Shown here: piece by piece, positions 17,870-25,619 of the stretch
How the letters are laid out: each line of letters opens with the position of its first letter
How positions within the stretch are numbered: the first letter of the stretch is position 1
Assembly: GCF_900102965.1 (NCBI RefSeq)
Contig: NZ_FNGM01000012.1
Coordinates: forward strand, 37,549-101,548
DNA: 64,000 nucleotides
Direction of reading: 5' to 3'
Source: Paenibacillus jilunlii
GTDB taxonomy: Bacteria > Bacillota > Bacilli > Paenibacillales > Paenibacillaceae
Notes under the pieces: generated by a model
Told to the model about the DNA's origin: nothing
What the model saw: only the letters and a program-made list of their open reading frames with translations
Databases searched by the model: none
Position numbers and translations under genes: made by a program

Positions 17870-19550
17870 GCTTCCGCCCCTTTCCCGGACCGCCCAGCAT
17901 AGGCATGCGGATGCCTTTGGACCTGGCTGTCTCTGCGGCAAGTGCATATCCGGCGTCTGCATGACGGACGACACCCATGCCGGGATCAGAGGTCAGCACC
18001 CGTTCCAGCCTTGCTTCTGCCTCTTTAGATCCATCTGCGACGACTACCATTCCGGCATGCTGGGAATATCCCATGCCTACACCGCCGCCATGGTGGAGCG
18101 ATACCCAGCTGGCGCCGGCCGCTGTATTGACCATCGCGTTTAGAAGAGGCCAGTCGGAGACAGCATCACTGCCGTCCTGCATCGCTTCCGTCTCCCGGTT
18201 CGGTGAGGCCACAGATCCTGCGTCCAGATGATCCCTGCCAATCACAACCGGTGCAGATAATTCTCCTGAGGCTACCATACCGTTAATTATCCGGCCAAAC
18301 CTTGCACGTTCACCGTAGCCCAGCCAGCAAATGCGGGCAGGCAGCCCCTGGAAGGAAACCTTCTCCTGAGCGAGGCGTATCCAGCGCTGCAAGCCTTCAT
18401 TTTCGGGAAACTCACGCATAACCGCAGCATCGGTTTTATATATATCCTCAGGATCGCCGGACAACGCCACCCAGCGGAAAGGTCCCTTCCCTTCGCAGAA
18501 CTGCGGGCGGATATAGGCCGGAACAAAGCCGGGGAAGCTGAACGCCTGCCGGACGCCTGCATCATAAGCGACCTGCCGGATGTTATTGCCATAGTCGAAG
18601 GTCACCGCTCCTTTGCTTTGCAGCGCCAGCATGGATTGAACGTGGCGGGCAATACTTTTTTTGGCCAAGGCCACATATTCCTGGGGATTCGCAGCTCTTA
18701 GCTGCCGGCCTGTCTCCACCGTCAAGCCCTCCGGGATGTAACCGTTCAGCGGGTCATGCGCCGAGGTCTGATCCGTCAGAACATCCGGTATAAAACCCAG
18801 ATCAAGCATGCGCGGCAGCAGCTCCGCCGCATTACCGAGGAGGCCGATGGAGAGCGGCCGCCCTTCGCTTTTGGCAGCTTCAGCTATGGATAGGGCCTCT
18901 TCAAGCGTCTCGGCGAGGATGTCGCAATACCGGGACTGGATGCGTTTCTCAATCCGGGTCCGGTCCACATCGATTCCGATGAATACCCCGTCATTCATGG
19001 TTACAGCGAGCGGCTGAGCGCCACCCATTCCGCCAAGACCGGCACTGAGGGTAATCGTCCCTTTCAGCGTGCCGCCAAAATGCTGTCTGGCACACTCCGC
19101 AAACGTCTCATAGGTCCCCTGCACAATGCCTTGAGTACCTATATAAATCCAGCTGCCTGCCGTCATTTGCCCGTACATCATTAGCCCTTTCCGGTCCAGC
19201 TCGTGAAAGGTCTCCCAGTTCGCCCAGGCCGGAACCAGGTTGGAGTTCGCGATCAGCACCCGTGGCGCATCGGGATGCGTACGGAAGATAGCCACCGGTT
19301 TGCCGGATTGAATGAGCAAGGTTTCGTTGTCTTCCAGCGTTTGCAGCGAATGTACAATAGCGTCAAAGCTCTCCCAATTGCGCGCCGCCTTGCCGATCCC
19401 GCCATAAACGACCAGCTGCTCCGGATGCTCTGCCACCTCGGGATCGAGATTGTTCATCAGCATTCGCAGCGCCGCTTCCTGGACCCAGCCTTTGGTATGG
19501 AGCTGACTGCCTCTTGGTGCGCGGATGACTCTTGCTTCGTGTGTGCCCAT
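17853..19550 (-). CDS. hutU: Urocanate hydratase
   Basis: 565 aa, the expected length. Urocanase converts urocanate to imidazolonepropionate with a tightly bound NAD+. Diagnostic segments: VYGGIGKAARNWESF near residue 48, ANSNLVPAWANWETF, GTYETFAECARQHFGG, the NAD/active-site stretch SAGLGGMGGAQPLAVTMN, and GRDHLDAGSVASPNRETEAM near the C-terminus. It starts 34 bp after hutH and runs into hutI. Confidence 0.96.
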   Translation of the reverse strand: MGTHEARVIRAPRGSQLHTKGWVQEAALRMLMNNLDPEVAEHPEQLVVYGGIGKAARNWESFDAIVHSLQTLEDNETLLIQSGKPVAIFRTHPDAPRVLIANSNLVPAWANWETFHELDRKGLMMYGQMTAGSWIYIGTQGIVQGTYETFAECARQHFGGTLKGTITLSAGLGGMGGAQPLAVTMNDGVFIGIDVDRTRIEKRIQSRYCDILAETLEEALSIAEAAKSEGRPLSIGLLGNAAELLPRMLDLGFIPDVLTDQTSAHDPLNGYIPEGLTVETGRQLRAANPQEYVALAKKSIARHVQSMLALQSKGAVTFDYGNNIRQVAYDAGVRQAFSFPGFVPAYIRPQFCEGKGPFRWVALSGDPEDIYKTDAAVMREFPENEGLQRWIRLAQEKVSFQGLPARICWLGYGERARFGRIINGMVASGELSAPVVIGRDHLDAGSVASPNRETEAMQDGSDAVSDWPLLNAMVNTAAGASWVSLHHGGGVGMGYSQHAGMVVVADGSKEAEARLERVLTSDPGMGVVRHADAGYALAAETARSKGIRMPMLGGPGKGRKHDLHS

Positions 19551-19584
19551 TTCGTTACTCCCCCCCTTTTGTTAAATATCAGCT

Positions 19585-21138
19585 TCAGTTTTTATAATTA
19601 TGAAAAGGCACCAAAGCAAATAACTCCTCCAGCACGCCAGGCTCCTTCATCCACTCCGCAATGGCGGCAAAATCGCCGGAAAGTACGCGGTCCGCATCTA
19701 CAAAAGGCACCTGCTCCCGGCAGTGGTCATACAGCCATTTCGTTCCCTGCCCCAGCAGCTGCGGATTGCGGTAATCAATGGCCTGCGCCGCGCAGAGCAG
19801 CTCAATCGCCAGTACGGCATAGGCATTGTCCACAATTTGCTTCGCTTTCCGCGCACCAATCGTGCCCATGCTGACATGATCCTCCTGATTCCCAGAAGAG
19901 GGAATCGAGTCCACACTGGCCGGATGGGCCAGAGATTTATTCTCCGACACAACGGCCGCCGCCGCGTATTGCGCGATCATGAACCCCGACTCCAGGCCGC
20001 CGTTCGTCGTCAGAAACGGGGGCAGCCCGTCGTTCAGATGCGGATTGACCATCCGCTCGATTCTGCGTTCGGAGATGTCCGCCAGCTCCGCCGCGCTGAT
20101 GGACAGATGATCCATCGCCAGCGCAATGGGCTGCCCGTGGAAGTTGCCGCCGGAGATGACCTTTTCTTCATCGGCGAAGATCAGCGGATTATCTGTCGCC
20201 GAGTTGATCTCAATCTCCAGCTTCCCGGCAATATAAGCCAGTGCATCGCGGCTGGCGCCATGGACCTGCGGCGCACAGCGCAGCGAGTAGGCATCCTGCA
20301 CTCTCAGCTCCCCTTGGCGGGTCATTAGCTTGCTGCCGTCAGTCAGATTCCGGATATGATCGGCGGCTTGCCTTTGCCCCCGATGAGGCCGGACGATATG
20401 TGTTGCCGGGTCAAAAGCATCCCGGACCGCACGCAGCGCCTCACAGGTCAATGCTGCCGCGCAATCGGCCCAGTTGGCCAGATTCAGCGCATCCCAGCAG
20501 GCCAGCGTGCCAACGGCAGTCATCACCTGTGTACCGTTGATCAGGGCCAGCCCTTCCTTGGCCTCCAGCACAATCGGCGTAAGTCCCGCTTGCGCCAGCG
20601 CCTGTGCACCCGGCATGCGCCGGCCTTGATAATAGGCCTCCCCTTCGCCGATCATCACAAGCACCATATGCGATAACGGGGCCAGGTCGCCGCTTGCGCC
20701 CAAGGAGCCTTTTTCCGGGATTACGGGTACCACGTTGCGGTTAAGCATTTCCACCATCAGCTGGATCACCTCCAGACGGATGCCGGAGTAGCCAAGAGAT
20801 AAGGCGTTAATTCTTAATAGAAGAATGGCGCGGACGGCCTCTTCAGGCAGCGGCGCGCCTATCCCGCAGCTGTGGCTGCGGATCAGGTTGAGCTGCAGCG
20901 CCTTCGTATCCTCCGGGGAGATATACGTATCGCTGAATTTGCCGAAGCCTGTGGTCAGGCCGTACACCGCTTTTTTCTCCAGCAGCAGCTTCTCTACGTA
21001 CTTGCGGGTATGATTGACTTTCCGGCAGCTTTCCCCGCTAAGATCCACGGTTTTATGATACCGGGCCACTTGGATCACTTCTTCAATCGTTAAGGAACTG
21101 CCATGGATAATTACGGTTGGATTGGCGGTTTCCAACAT
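19585..21138 (-). CDS. hutH: Histidine ammonia-lyase
   Basis: 517 aa from ATG 21138 (MLETANPTVIIHG). A GTG at 21147 is possible, but GGTGAGG is better placed for the ATG. HutH eliminates ammonia from L-histidine to give urocanate. The self-cyclising MIO triad Ala-Ser-Gly is present at about 148-150 in KGSLGASGDLAPLSH, together with YGLTTGFGKF and the Gln/Glu-containing SSGNQEDHVSMG segment. First enzyme gene after hutP and controlled by the attenuator at 21162-21217. Confidence 0.96.
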   Translation of the reverse strand: MLETANPTVIIHGSSLTIEEVIQVARYHKTVDLSGESCRKVNHTRKYVEKLLLEKKAVYGLTTGFGKFSDTYISPEDTKALQLNLIRSHSCGIGAPLPEEAVRAILLLRINALSLGYSGIRLEVIQLMVEMLNRNVVPVIPEKGSLGASGDLAPLSHMVLVMIGEGEAYYQGRRMPGAQALAQAGLTPIVLEAKEGLALINGTQVMTAVGTLACWDALNLANWADCAAALTCEALRAVRDAFDPATHIVRPHRGQRQAADHIRNLTDGSKLMTRQGELRVQDAYSLRCAPQVHGASRDALAYIAGKLEIEINSATDNPLIFADEEKVISGGNFHGQPIALAMDHLSISAAELADISERRIERMVNPHLNDGLPPFLTTNGGLESGFMIAQYAAAAVVSENKSLAHPASVDSIPSSGNQEDHVSMGTIGARKAKQIVDNAYAVLAIELLCAAQAIDYRNPQLLGQGTKWLYDHCREQVPFVDADRVLSGDFAAIAEWMKEPGVLEELFALVPFHNYKN

Positions 21139-21161
21139 AAGCCTCACCTGCTTTACGAGTA

Positions 21162-21217
21162 ATAGAAAAAGCCCATACCCTAATAAGAGGTACCGGCTTC
21201 TATATTACTAATCACTA
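21162..21217 (-). promoter_or_regulatory. HutP-responsive attenuator: UAG triplets plus intrinsic terminator
   Basis: In the 127-bp hutP-hutH gap the transcript carries three UAG triplets (21217-21215, 21210-21208, 21202-21200) spaced 4 and 5 nt apart. Immediately after comes a terminator: AAGCC-GG-TACC pairs with GGTA-T-GGGCTT, followed by TTTTCT (21201-21162). B. subtilis HutP, bound to histidine and Mg2+, binds spaced UAG repeats and opens such a terminator. The third triplet overlaps the stem base, fitting antitermination. Confidence 0.75.
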
Positions 21218-21265
21218 AATTACGGCTTATCCGTTAAGGCGCTTCTTCCCGATAACATACTGCCT

Positions 21266-21727
21266 CTAAATATGATTAAAACCGAAGCCAATGGCTTCAT
21301 GCTCAAACCCTTTTTTGGGAGCGCCAATCGTACCATAGGCACAGACGGCAATCCATTCGCCCTCCAGCTCAGCAGAACCGGACCTTTTTCCCCTTACAAT
21401 GGCAAACGTAAGCCCCACCGTACGTAAAATATCACCAAACTGCACGATTCCGCGGCCAATGCTCTGTATGGTCTCGATGATCGCATGATACAGCGAATGA
21501 ACCTCGCGGTAGGAATTGCCGTCGATAATATGGTTATTCTTGGCGGCTGTTTCGATCGCTGCAACCACCTTGATCATATCCATGGCACCCACCCGGCCAA
21601 TCGTGTAGCGGAAATCCCGCGAATTCAGCTCCTGCTCGACAACTTTTTTCCATTCATGCTCCTGCAGAACAGCCAGCAGAATAGCTAATTTACCCATCGG
21701 GAATGATGAAGCCAGCGATTCCTCCAT
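21266..21727 (-). CDS. hutP: HutP, histidine-dependent RNA antiterminator
   Basis: 153 aa, close to the B. subtilis length. Conserved segments: RVGAMDMIKVVAAIETAAK, YREVHSLYHAIIE (the two metal-coordinating His), GDILRTVGLTFAIVRG, GEWIAVCAYGTIGAPKKG and the C-terminal FGFNHI. The protein forms a hexamer that needs L-histidine and Mg2+ to bind UAG-repeat RNA and allow readthrough into hutHUI. It is the first gene of the operon, start ATG after GAGGAGAA. A TATAAT lies upstream within 21728-21832, without a clear -35 box. Confidence 0.94.
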   Translation of the reverse strand: MEESLASSFPMGKLAILLAVLQEHEWKKVVEQELNSRDFRYTIGRVGAMDMIKVVAAIETAAKNNHIIDGNSYREVHSLYHAIIETIQSIGRGIVQFGDILRTVGLTFAIVRGKRSGSAELEGEWIAVCAYGTIGAPKKGFEHEAIGFGFNHI

Positions 21728-21832
21728 GCGGAATTCTCCTCGATTCTCGCGTTCAAATTGTACAGCCTGCAGAGTTTCACTTTTCGAATATGTTATATTA
21801 TATGCCGCATATGCAGCGGTATGTTCTACTCC

Positions 21833-22807
21833 TTAACGATTTAGCAACTCCAAATACCGCCCCAGCCCGTTCGCCTCCAGCTCCTCCTTCGGGATGAACC
21901 GGAGCGCGGCGGAATTGACCCGGTAATGCTGCTTCGCCGGCTCCGGACCGTCGAAGAACAAATGGCCCAGATAGGCTCCGCTCAGTCTGCTGCGCAGCGC
22001 GGTCCGCACCTCACCGCCGCTATAGTCGGCTTCCCGCCGGATCAGTCCCTCGGCTATCGGCCCGGTGAAGCTGGGCCAGCCGGTAGCGGAGTCGAATTTG
22101 TCCGCCGAGCTGAACAGCGGATCGCCGCTGATTACATCGACATAAATGCCGTCATGGAATTCATTCCAATACGCATTCTCATACGGCGGCTCCGATGCCT
22201 TATGCTGCGTGACCTCATACTGCAGCCGGTTCAGCTGATTGCGCAGGCGCTTTTGATCCTCTGGGCTGTTCCAGTGCTGCTCCAGAAATTCGTCCCGGCC
22301 CGAGCCTTTCAGATAGAGCTTATAATCCAAAGGATGGGTTTTATAATAATCCTGATGCAGCGCTTCAGCAGAGTAGAATGGAGCGGCAGGAAGAATTTCT
22401 GTCACAATCGGGCCCTTAAATCTTTTGCTGGCCTGAAGGGCCGCCTTAGACGCCTCCGCCTTCGCACGCTGTTCTTCATTATGCACAAAAATTGCCGTCC
22501 GGTAAGAATACCCCCGGTCCATAAACTGTCCGCCTTTGTCGGTCGGATCAATCAGCTGCCAATAAATGTCCAGCAGCCGCTCATACGGGAACCGCTCCGG
22601 CTCATATGTAATCTGCACAACCTCCACATGCCCCGTCGTTTCCGTCCCCACTTCCTCGTAGGTCGGATTGTCCGTATGGCCGCCCGTATACCCGGATACC
22701 ACAGAAACAATTCCCGGCAGCTCATCAAAAGGCTTGACCATACACCAAAAGCAGCCGCCCGCAAAGGTGGCAAGCTCCGTTCTGTTCTTTTCATTCAACC
22801 GGAACAC
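21833..22807 (-). CDS. msrAB: MsrA-MsrB fusion with a cysteine-less MsrB half
   Basis: 324 aa. Residues about 10-160 form MsrA (methionine-S-sulfoxide reductase), with catalytic Cys19 in FAGGCFWCM, EVGTETTGHVEV and DRGYSYRTAIF. Residues about 185-324 form an MsrB domain (LNRLQYEVTQHKASEPPYENAYWNE). Both MsrB redox cysteines are missing: the usual CGWPSF is TGWPSF (Thr242) and the usual RYCxNSA is HYRVNSA (Arg296, codon CGG). MsrA should be active; MsrB probably is not a normal methionine-R-sulfoxide reductase. Start ATG follows a weak purine-rich site. Monocistronic. Confidence 0.9.
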   Translation of the reverse strand: MFRLNEKNRTELATFAGGCFWCMVKPFDELPGIVSVVSGYTGGHTDNPTYEEVGTETTGHVEVVQITYEPERFPYERLLDIYWQLIDPTDKGGQFMDRGYSYRTAIFVHNEEQRAKAEASKAALQASKRFKGPIVTEILPAAPFYSAEALHQDYYKTHPLDYKLYLKGSGRDEFLEQHWNSPEDQKRLRNQLNRLQYEVTQHKASEPPYENAYWNEFHDGIYVDVISGDPLFSSADKFDSATGWPSFTGPIAEGLIRREADYSGGEVRTALRSRLSGAYLGHLFFDGPEPAKQHYRVNSAALRFIPKEELEANGLGRYLELLNR

Positions 22808-22965
22808 CTCCTCTGTGAATTGTCCCTATTATATATGAATATCTCTTTTTTCCAAAGAAAGCAGGGCAGCTGTTAGGCAACCTATGATTATAATAACCGG
22901 AACAAGCACCGCCTGGACGTACTCACTTGTACCCGACAGCTGAACAACCTTCGAGTGCTCTACAT

Positions 22966-23135
22966 ATATCCCGAAAAATTTCCCGGTCGACGAAGTCCGA
23001 TCACAAGGCGCATGGCATCGGACTCAAAACATTAAAAAAAACATAGCAGAGTTGAATGGCCTGCTGGATATTTCATACGACCATCATTTCTTCAGGGCAA
23101 GAAAAAACCTTCTACAAGTTGAACCAAACTTATAG
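22966..23135 (+). pseudogene. Remnant of a GHKL (AgrC-like) histidine kinase C-terminus
   Basis: In one frame the bases read ISRKISRSTKSDHKAHGIGLK, the G2-box region of AgrC-type sensor kinases. A lost A at the run near 23006-23030 shifts the frame, and the next frame continues NIKKNIAELNGLLDISYDHHFF and on to TAG at 23133-23135. No start and no upstream kinase domains remain. It is a short decayed 3' fragment whose last codons merge with the terminator hairpin. The rest of the gap 22808-23190 shows nothing more. Confidence 0.5.
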
Positions 23136-23147
23136 AAGGTTTTTTAA
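23103..23147. terminator. Bidirectional intrinsic terminator
   Basis: AAAAACCTTCTA and TAGAAGGTTTTTT form an A/T-flanked stem. On the minus strand it could end the secreted-protein transcript 44 bp after its stop; on the plus strand it would have ended the lost kinase gene. Confidence 0.75.
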
Positions 23148-23190
23148 TTGGAACAAGTGAAAACGGCTTCGCGCCTTCAGCTCCTTATAA

Positions 23191-24177
23191 TTAATTCCAA
23201 AAAGTACAAGAGTAAGAGCCTGCCGTATATGGGCAGTCGACAATATTATGTGTAAATACTCCGTATATTCCCCACTTTGATTTAACTTTTACATTCGGGC
23301 CTGATCCTCCTCCAACATATGTTACAATGCCTGAATGATCTCCTGCCCCATAATCCACTTTACTTCCGGCTACACCCGTTCCACTGGTATAACTGCCATC
23401 AGTCCTATAAGCACTTGCACTATTCATCCAATGAGTATTAGTGGAACTAGTTGAATACCATGCATATGAGTGACAATTATAACTGGGACTCTGAGAACTC
23501 ACAACTGTTGCATTAGGATACGCCGCTACCATCTGTGCTTGTAATGCCGATGCCTCAGTCGCCGTAAGTCCATGATCAGCCCAAGTCAGCCCTTTATATG
23601 TGGACACACTAGTACCATTAGGTGTTGTTACAGAACTGTTAGTATAGTATGGAGTAATATCACTATTTGATCCAATAAGGCTATTAGAACTAAGAGCTTC
23701 AAGTAAAGCTTTAACGTAAAGTCCTTGAGCGATTATTGTATTATCTGTTGTTTCTAAATAACCTATCTTATCCTGATATTGCTCTAGTTCGAATATGGCA
23801 TCAGTTCTCTTTGTTAATTCTTGTAAACCGTTGAAATTACTATAAATTGCATTGAAACCTTCTTGCTTAGTATTAAAAGCAAACATATTTGCTAGTAATG
23901 GATACTTCAATACTGTTTCCACTAATGCTTTTGTGGTCATCTTATTTAAAATAGTTTGTGGAATTTGAGAGGCGTTAACTTTCTCCTCAGTAGACGTAAA
24001 CTTCTTCCATTCATCAGTATTGGGTTTTACAACGTATTCATATGAACTAGTTATTGAATATTGAACATTTGCGGTTTCATCTACAGCACTTGTTGAATCA
24101 GCAAAAGCTGCCGGTAACGCTAAACAGAAGATCAAAGAAAAACACAATGATATCGAAGTTAGAAAATTCTTTTTCAT
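23191..24177 (-). CDS. Secreted protein with a papain-like (NlpC/P60-like) C-terminal domain
   Basis: 328 aa from ATG 24177 (MKKNFLTSISLCFSLIFCLA), with a clear Sec signal peptide ending ALPAAFA. The middle (about 50-200) is a helical polar region without recognised homology. The C-terminal third has YNCHSYAWYSTSS (candidate nucleophile Cys plus His), YGAGDHSGIV (candidate catalytic His) and SKWGIYGVFTHNIVDCPY, a Cys/His/His pattern like papain-fold peptidases or amidases. Composition is more AT-rich than the neighbouring core genes, which suggests transfer. Exact substrate unknown; cell-wall or peptide hydrolysis is a guess. Confidence 0.6.
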   Translation of the reverse strand: MKKNFLTSISLCFSLIFCLALPAAFADSTSAVDETANVQYSITSSYEYVVKPNTDEWKKFTSTEEKVNASQIPQTILNKMTTKALVETVLKYPLLANMFAFNTKQEGFNAIYSNFNGLQELTKRTDAIFELEQYQDKIGYLETTDNTIIAQGLYVKALLEALSSNSLIGSNSDITPYYTNSSVTTPNGTSVSTYKGLTWADHGLTATEASALQAQMVAAYPNATVVSSQSPSYNCHSYAWYSTSSTNTHWMNSASAYRTDGSYTSGTGVAGSKVDYGAGDHSGIVTYVGGGSGPNVKVKSKWGIYGVFTHNIVDCPYTAGSYSCTFWN

Positions 24178-24342
24178 TATCCTCATCCCTTCATTTTATA
24201 GTTTGAACTTGCAACGATAACACTTCTCTGAGGTTCAGCAAGGAATTTAAACCTTCACATTAACCACCCCCCAACATGATTTGAGCATATATTATTTTCC
24301 GTCTATACAAATTTGTAATCGTTTACATTCACTTCCATTCAA

Positions 24343-24855
24343 TCAATACGCATCAGCTTTTATTACAAAAGCATATCTCTCTTCGTTTAGTCCCCAAGTC
24401 GCCGTAATTTCAAATCCTCTAATATCCACCTTTTTGTTATCGAATTTCGAACTCAATAGAGATGCAGGATTCTTGTTTAATAAAAAGAAAAATTTATGAC
24501 CTTCGTTTGTTAACGAAATATCGGAAGACAATTTATCAGAATATAAAAACTTCCCGTTTGAATCCAACAATATGTCTTTGACAGCAACACTGTCGGGTGG
24601 GTTATTCCCAAAGTCTAAAGTTATTTTAGTATTAAGTTTTATATATTTTATGTCTGTTAAATTATCTTGTTTGAAGGCAAATTCGAAAATCGTCTTATCA
24701 TTTTCTGAATTATTGTCCTTGGAATAGTCTGAGGAAACGAAATTAATGCTCTCATCTCCAATAGTTATTGTTAAATCATGACTTTCATTAGTACTCGTAC
24801 ATCCACTACACCCTATTGATATTATTAGTAATAAAATTAATAATCCATGGTTCAC
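24343..24855 (-). CDS. Putative lipoprotein
   Basis: 170 aa from GTG 24855, chosen for AAAGGGGATGG upstream. The N-terminus NHGLLILLLIISIGCSGC is a lipoprotein signal with a lipobox Cys, so the protein should be anchored on the outer face of the membrane. The mature part is acidic and beta-rich (TITIGDESINF, KFFFLLNKNPAS), with no family recognised. It lies 165 bp upstream of the secreted protein on the same strand, and both are AT-rich. Confidence 0.6.
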   Translation of the reverse strand: MNHGLLILLLIISIGCSGCTSTNESHDLTITIGDESINFVSSDYSKDNNSENDKTIFEFAFKQDNLTDIKYIKLNTKITLDFGNNPPDSVAVKDILLDSNGKFLYSDKLSSDISLTNEGHKFFFLLNKNPASLLSSKFDNKKVDIRGFEITATWGLNEERYAFVIKADAY

Positions 24856-25147
24856 AGAACCATCCCCTTTGTTATGTACGGAATTATTATTGTGAAAAAT
24901 TTCACGATTATACTCAATCCTATTCTTAAAGTCCACATGAATACTATATAATTGTTTTTTTGGTATATCAAGTATTTATTTAGAAATTTTTGTATTTCTT
25001 CAAGAACAGATTCATCAGGAAAATTGATGTGAGCGTCGTTTATAACCGCCATCTTATTAGCACGCCGATCATGTCTTTAGCCCTGCGCCATTTATGGAGG
25101 CATCGCTTAAACCGTAGTTGGATGATAAATCGCCACGTAAAAACCTA

Positions 25148-25176
25148 TTGACTTGTATTTGCATTGTCCCTATAAT
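25148..25176 (+). promoter_or_regulatory. SigmaA promoter of the coiled-coil/amt operon
   Basis: TTGACT (25148-25153) and a perfect TATAAT (25171-25176) are separated by 17 bp and lie 34 bp upstream of the first ATG. No clear GlnR/TnrA palindrome was found nearby. Apart from this promoter, the gap 24856-25209 shows only a doubtful short frame at 24852-25052 minus. Confidence 0.75.
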
Positions 25177-25209
25177 CAGTCTATGACTTTTCATGTAAGG
25201 AGATCTGAC

Positions 25210-25617
25210 ATGATTATTGTGGATGAAGTATACCAAAATGTTGTTTATCGTCTATCCAGCGAGGAAATAAAAGACCTCATTGAACGCCTCAAGGCCAGGA
25301 AAGAGGAAGAAATCGAGGGAATTAAGGATAAAATCAATAAATACGAACAAAAAAGGCGGGCAGAAGAGGCGATGTACCAATCGCTCTCCCCGATCCGCAA
25401 ATGGTTTGCAGGGCATCCGGCGAGCCATCACACCGCTGTAGAATATATAGTTCATGTAAAAGACCGTTTTAAACAAATAGACAGCATTAAAAGAACCATT
25501 CAGGAATTGGATCAGGTCTTGCTGCTGCTCGCTGCTCATCCAGCAACAGAAGAGATCCCGCTGTCACCAGAAATCATAAGAGAGATTAAATTCATTAAGG
25601 GCATGGAGGCATTATAG
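25210..25617 (+). CDS. Coiled-coil protein coupled to amt
   Basis: 135 aa, ATG 25210 after AAGGAG. A long charged helix (about 12-60, SSEEIKDLIERLKARKEEEIEG) is followed by a second helical region (about 75-135, KDRFKQIDSIKRTIQELDQV). No signal or membrane segment, so it is cytosolic. Its stop is 2 bp before the amt ATG, and the amt ribosome binding site lies in its last codons, so the two are translationally coupled. The position is that of glnK in many amt operons, but the sequence is not PII-like. I do not recognise a family. Confidence 0.7.
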   Translation: MIIVDEVYQNVVYRLSSEEIKDLIERLKARKEEEIEGIKDKINKYEQKRRAEEAMYQSLSPIRKWFAGHPASHHTAVEYIVHVKDRFKQIDSIKRTIQELDQVLLLLAAHPATEEIPLSPEIIREIKFIKGMEAL

Positions 25618-25619
25618 AA

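Noticed and set aside
24852..25052. 66-codon minus-strand frame starting MAVINDAHINFPDES
   Set aside because: No ribosome site, overlaps the lipoprotein upstream region, no recognised family. It could be a gene fragment, but this cannot be supported.
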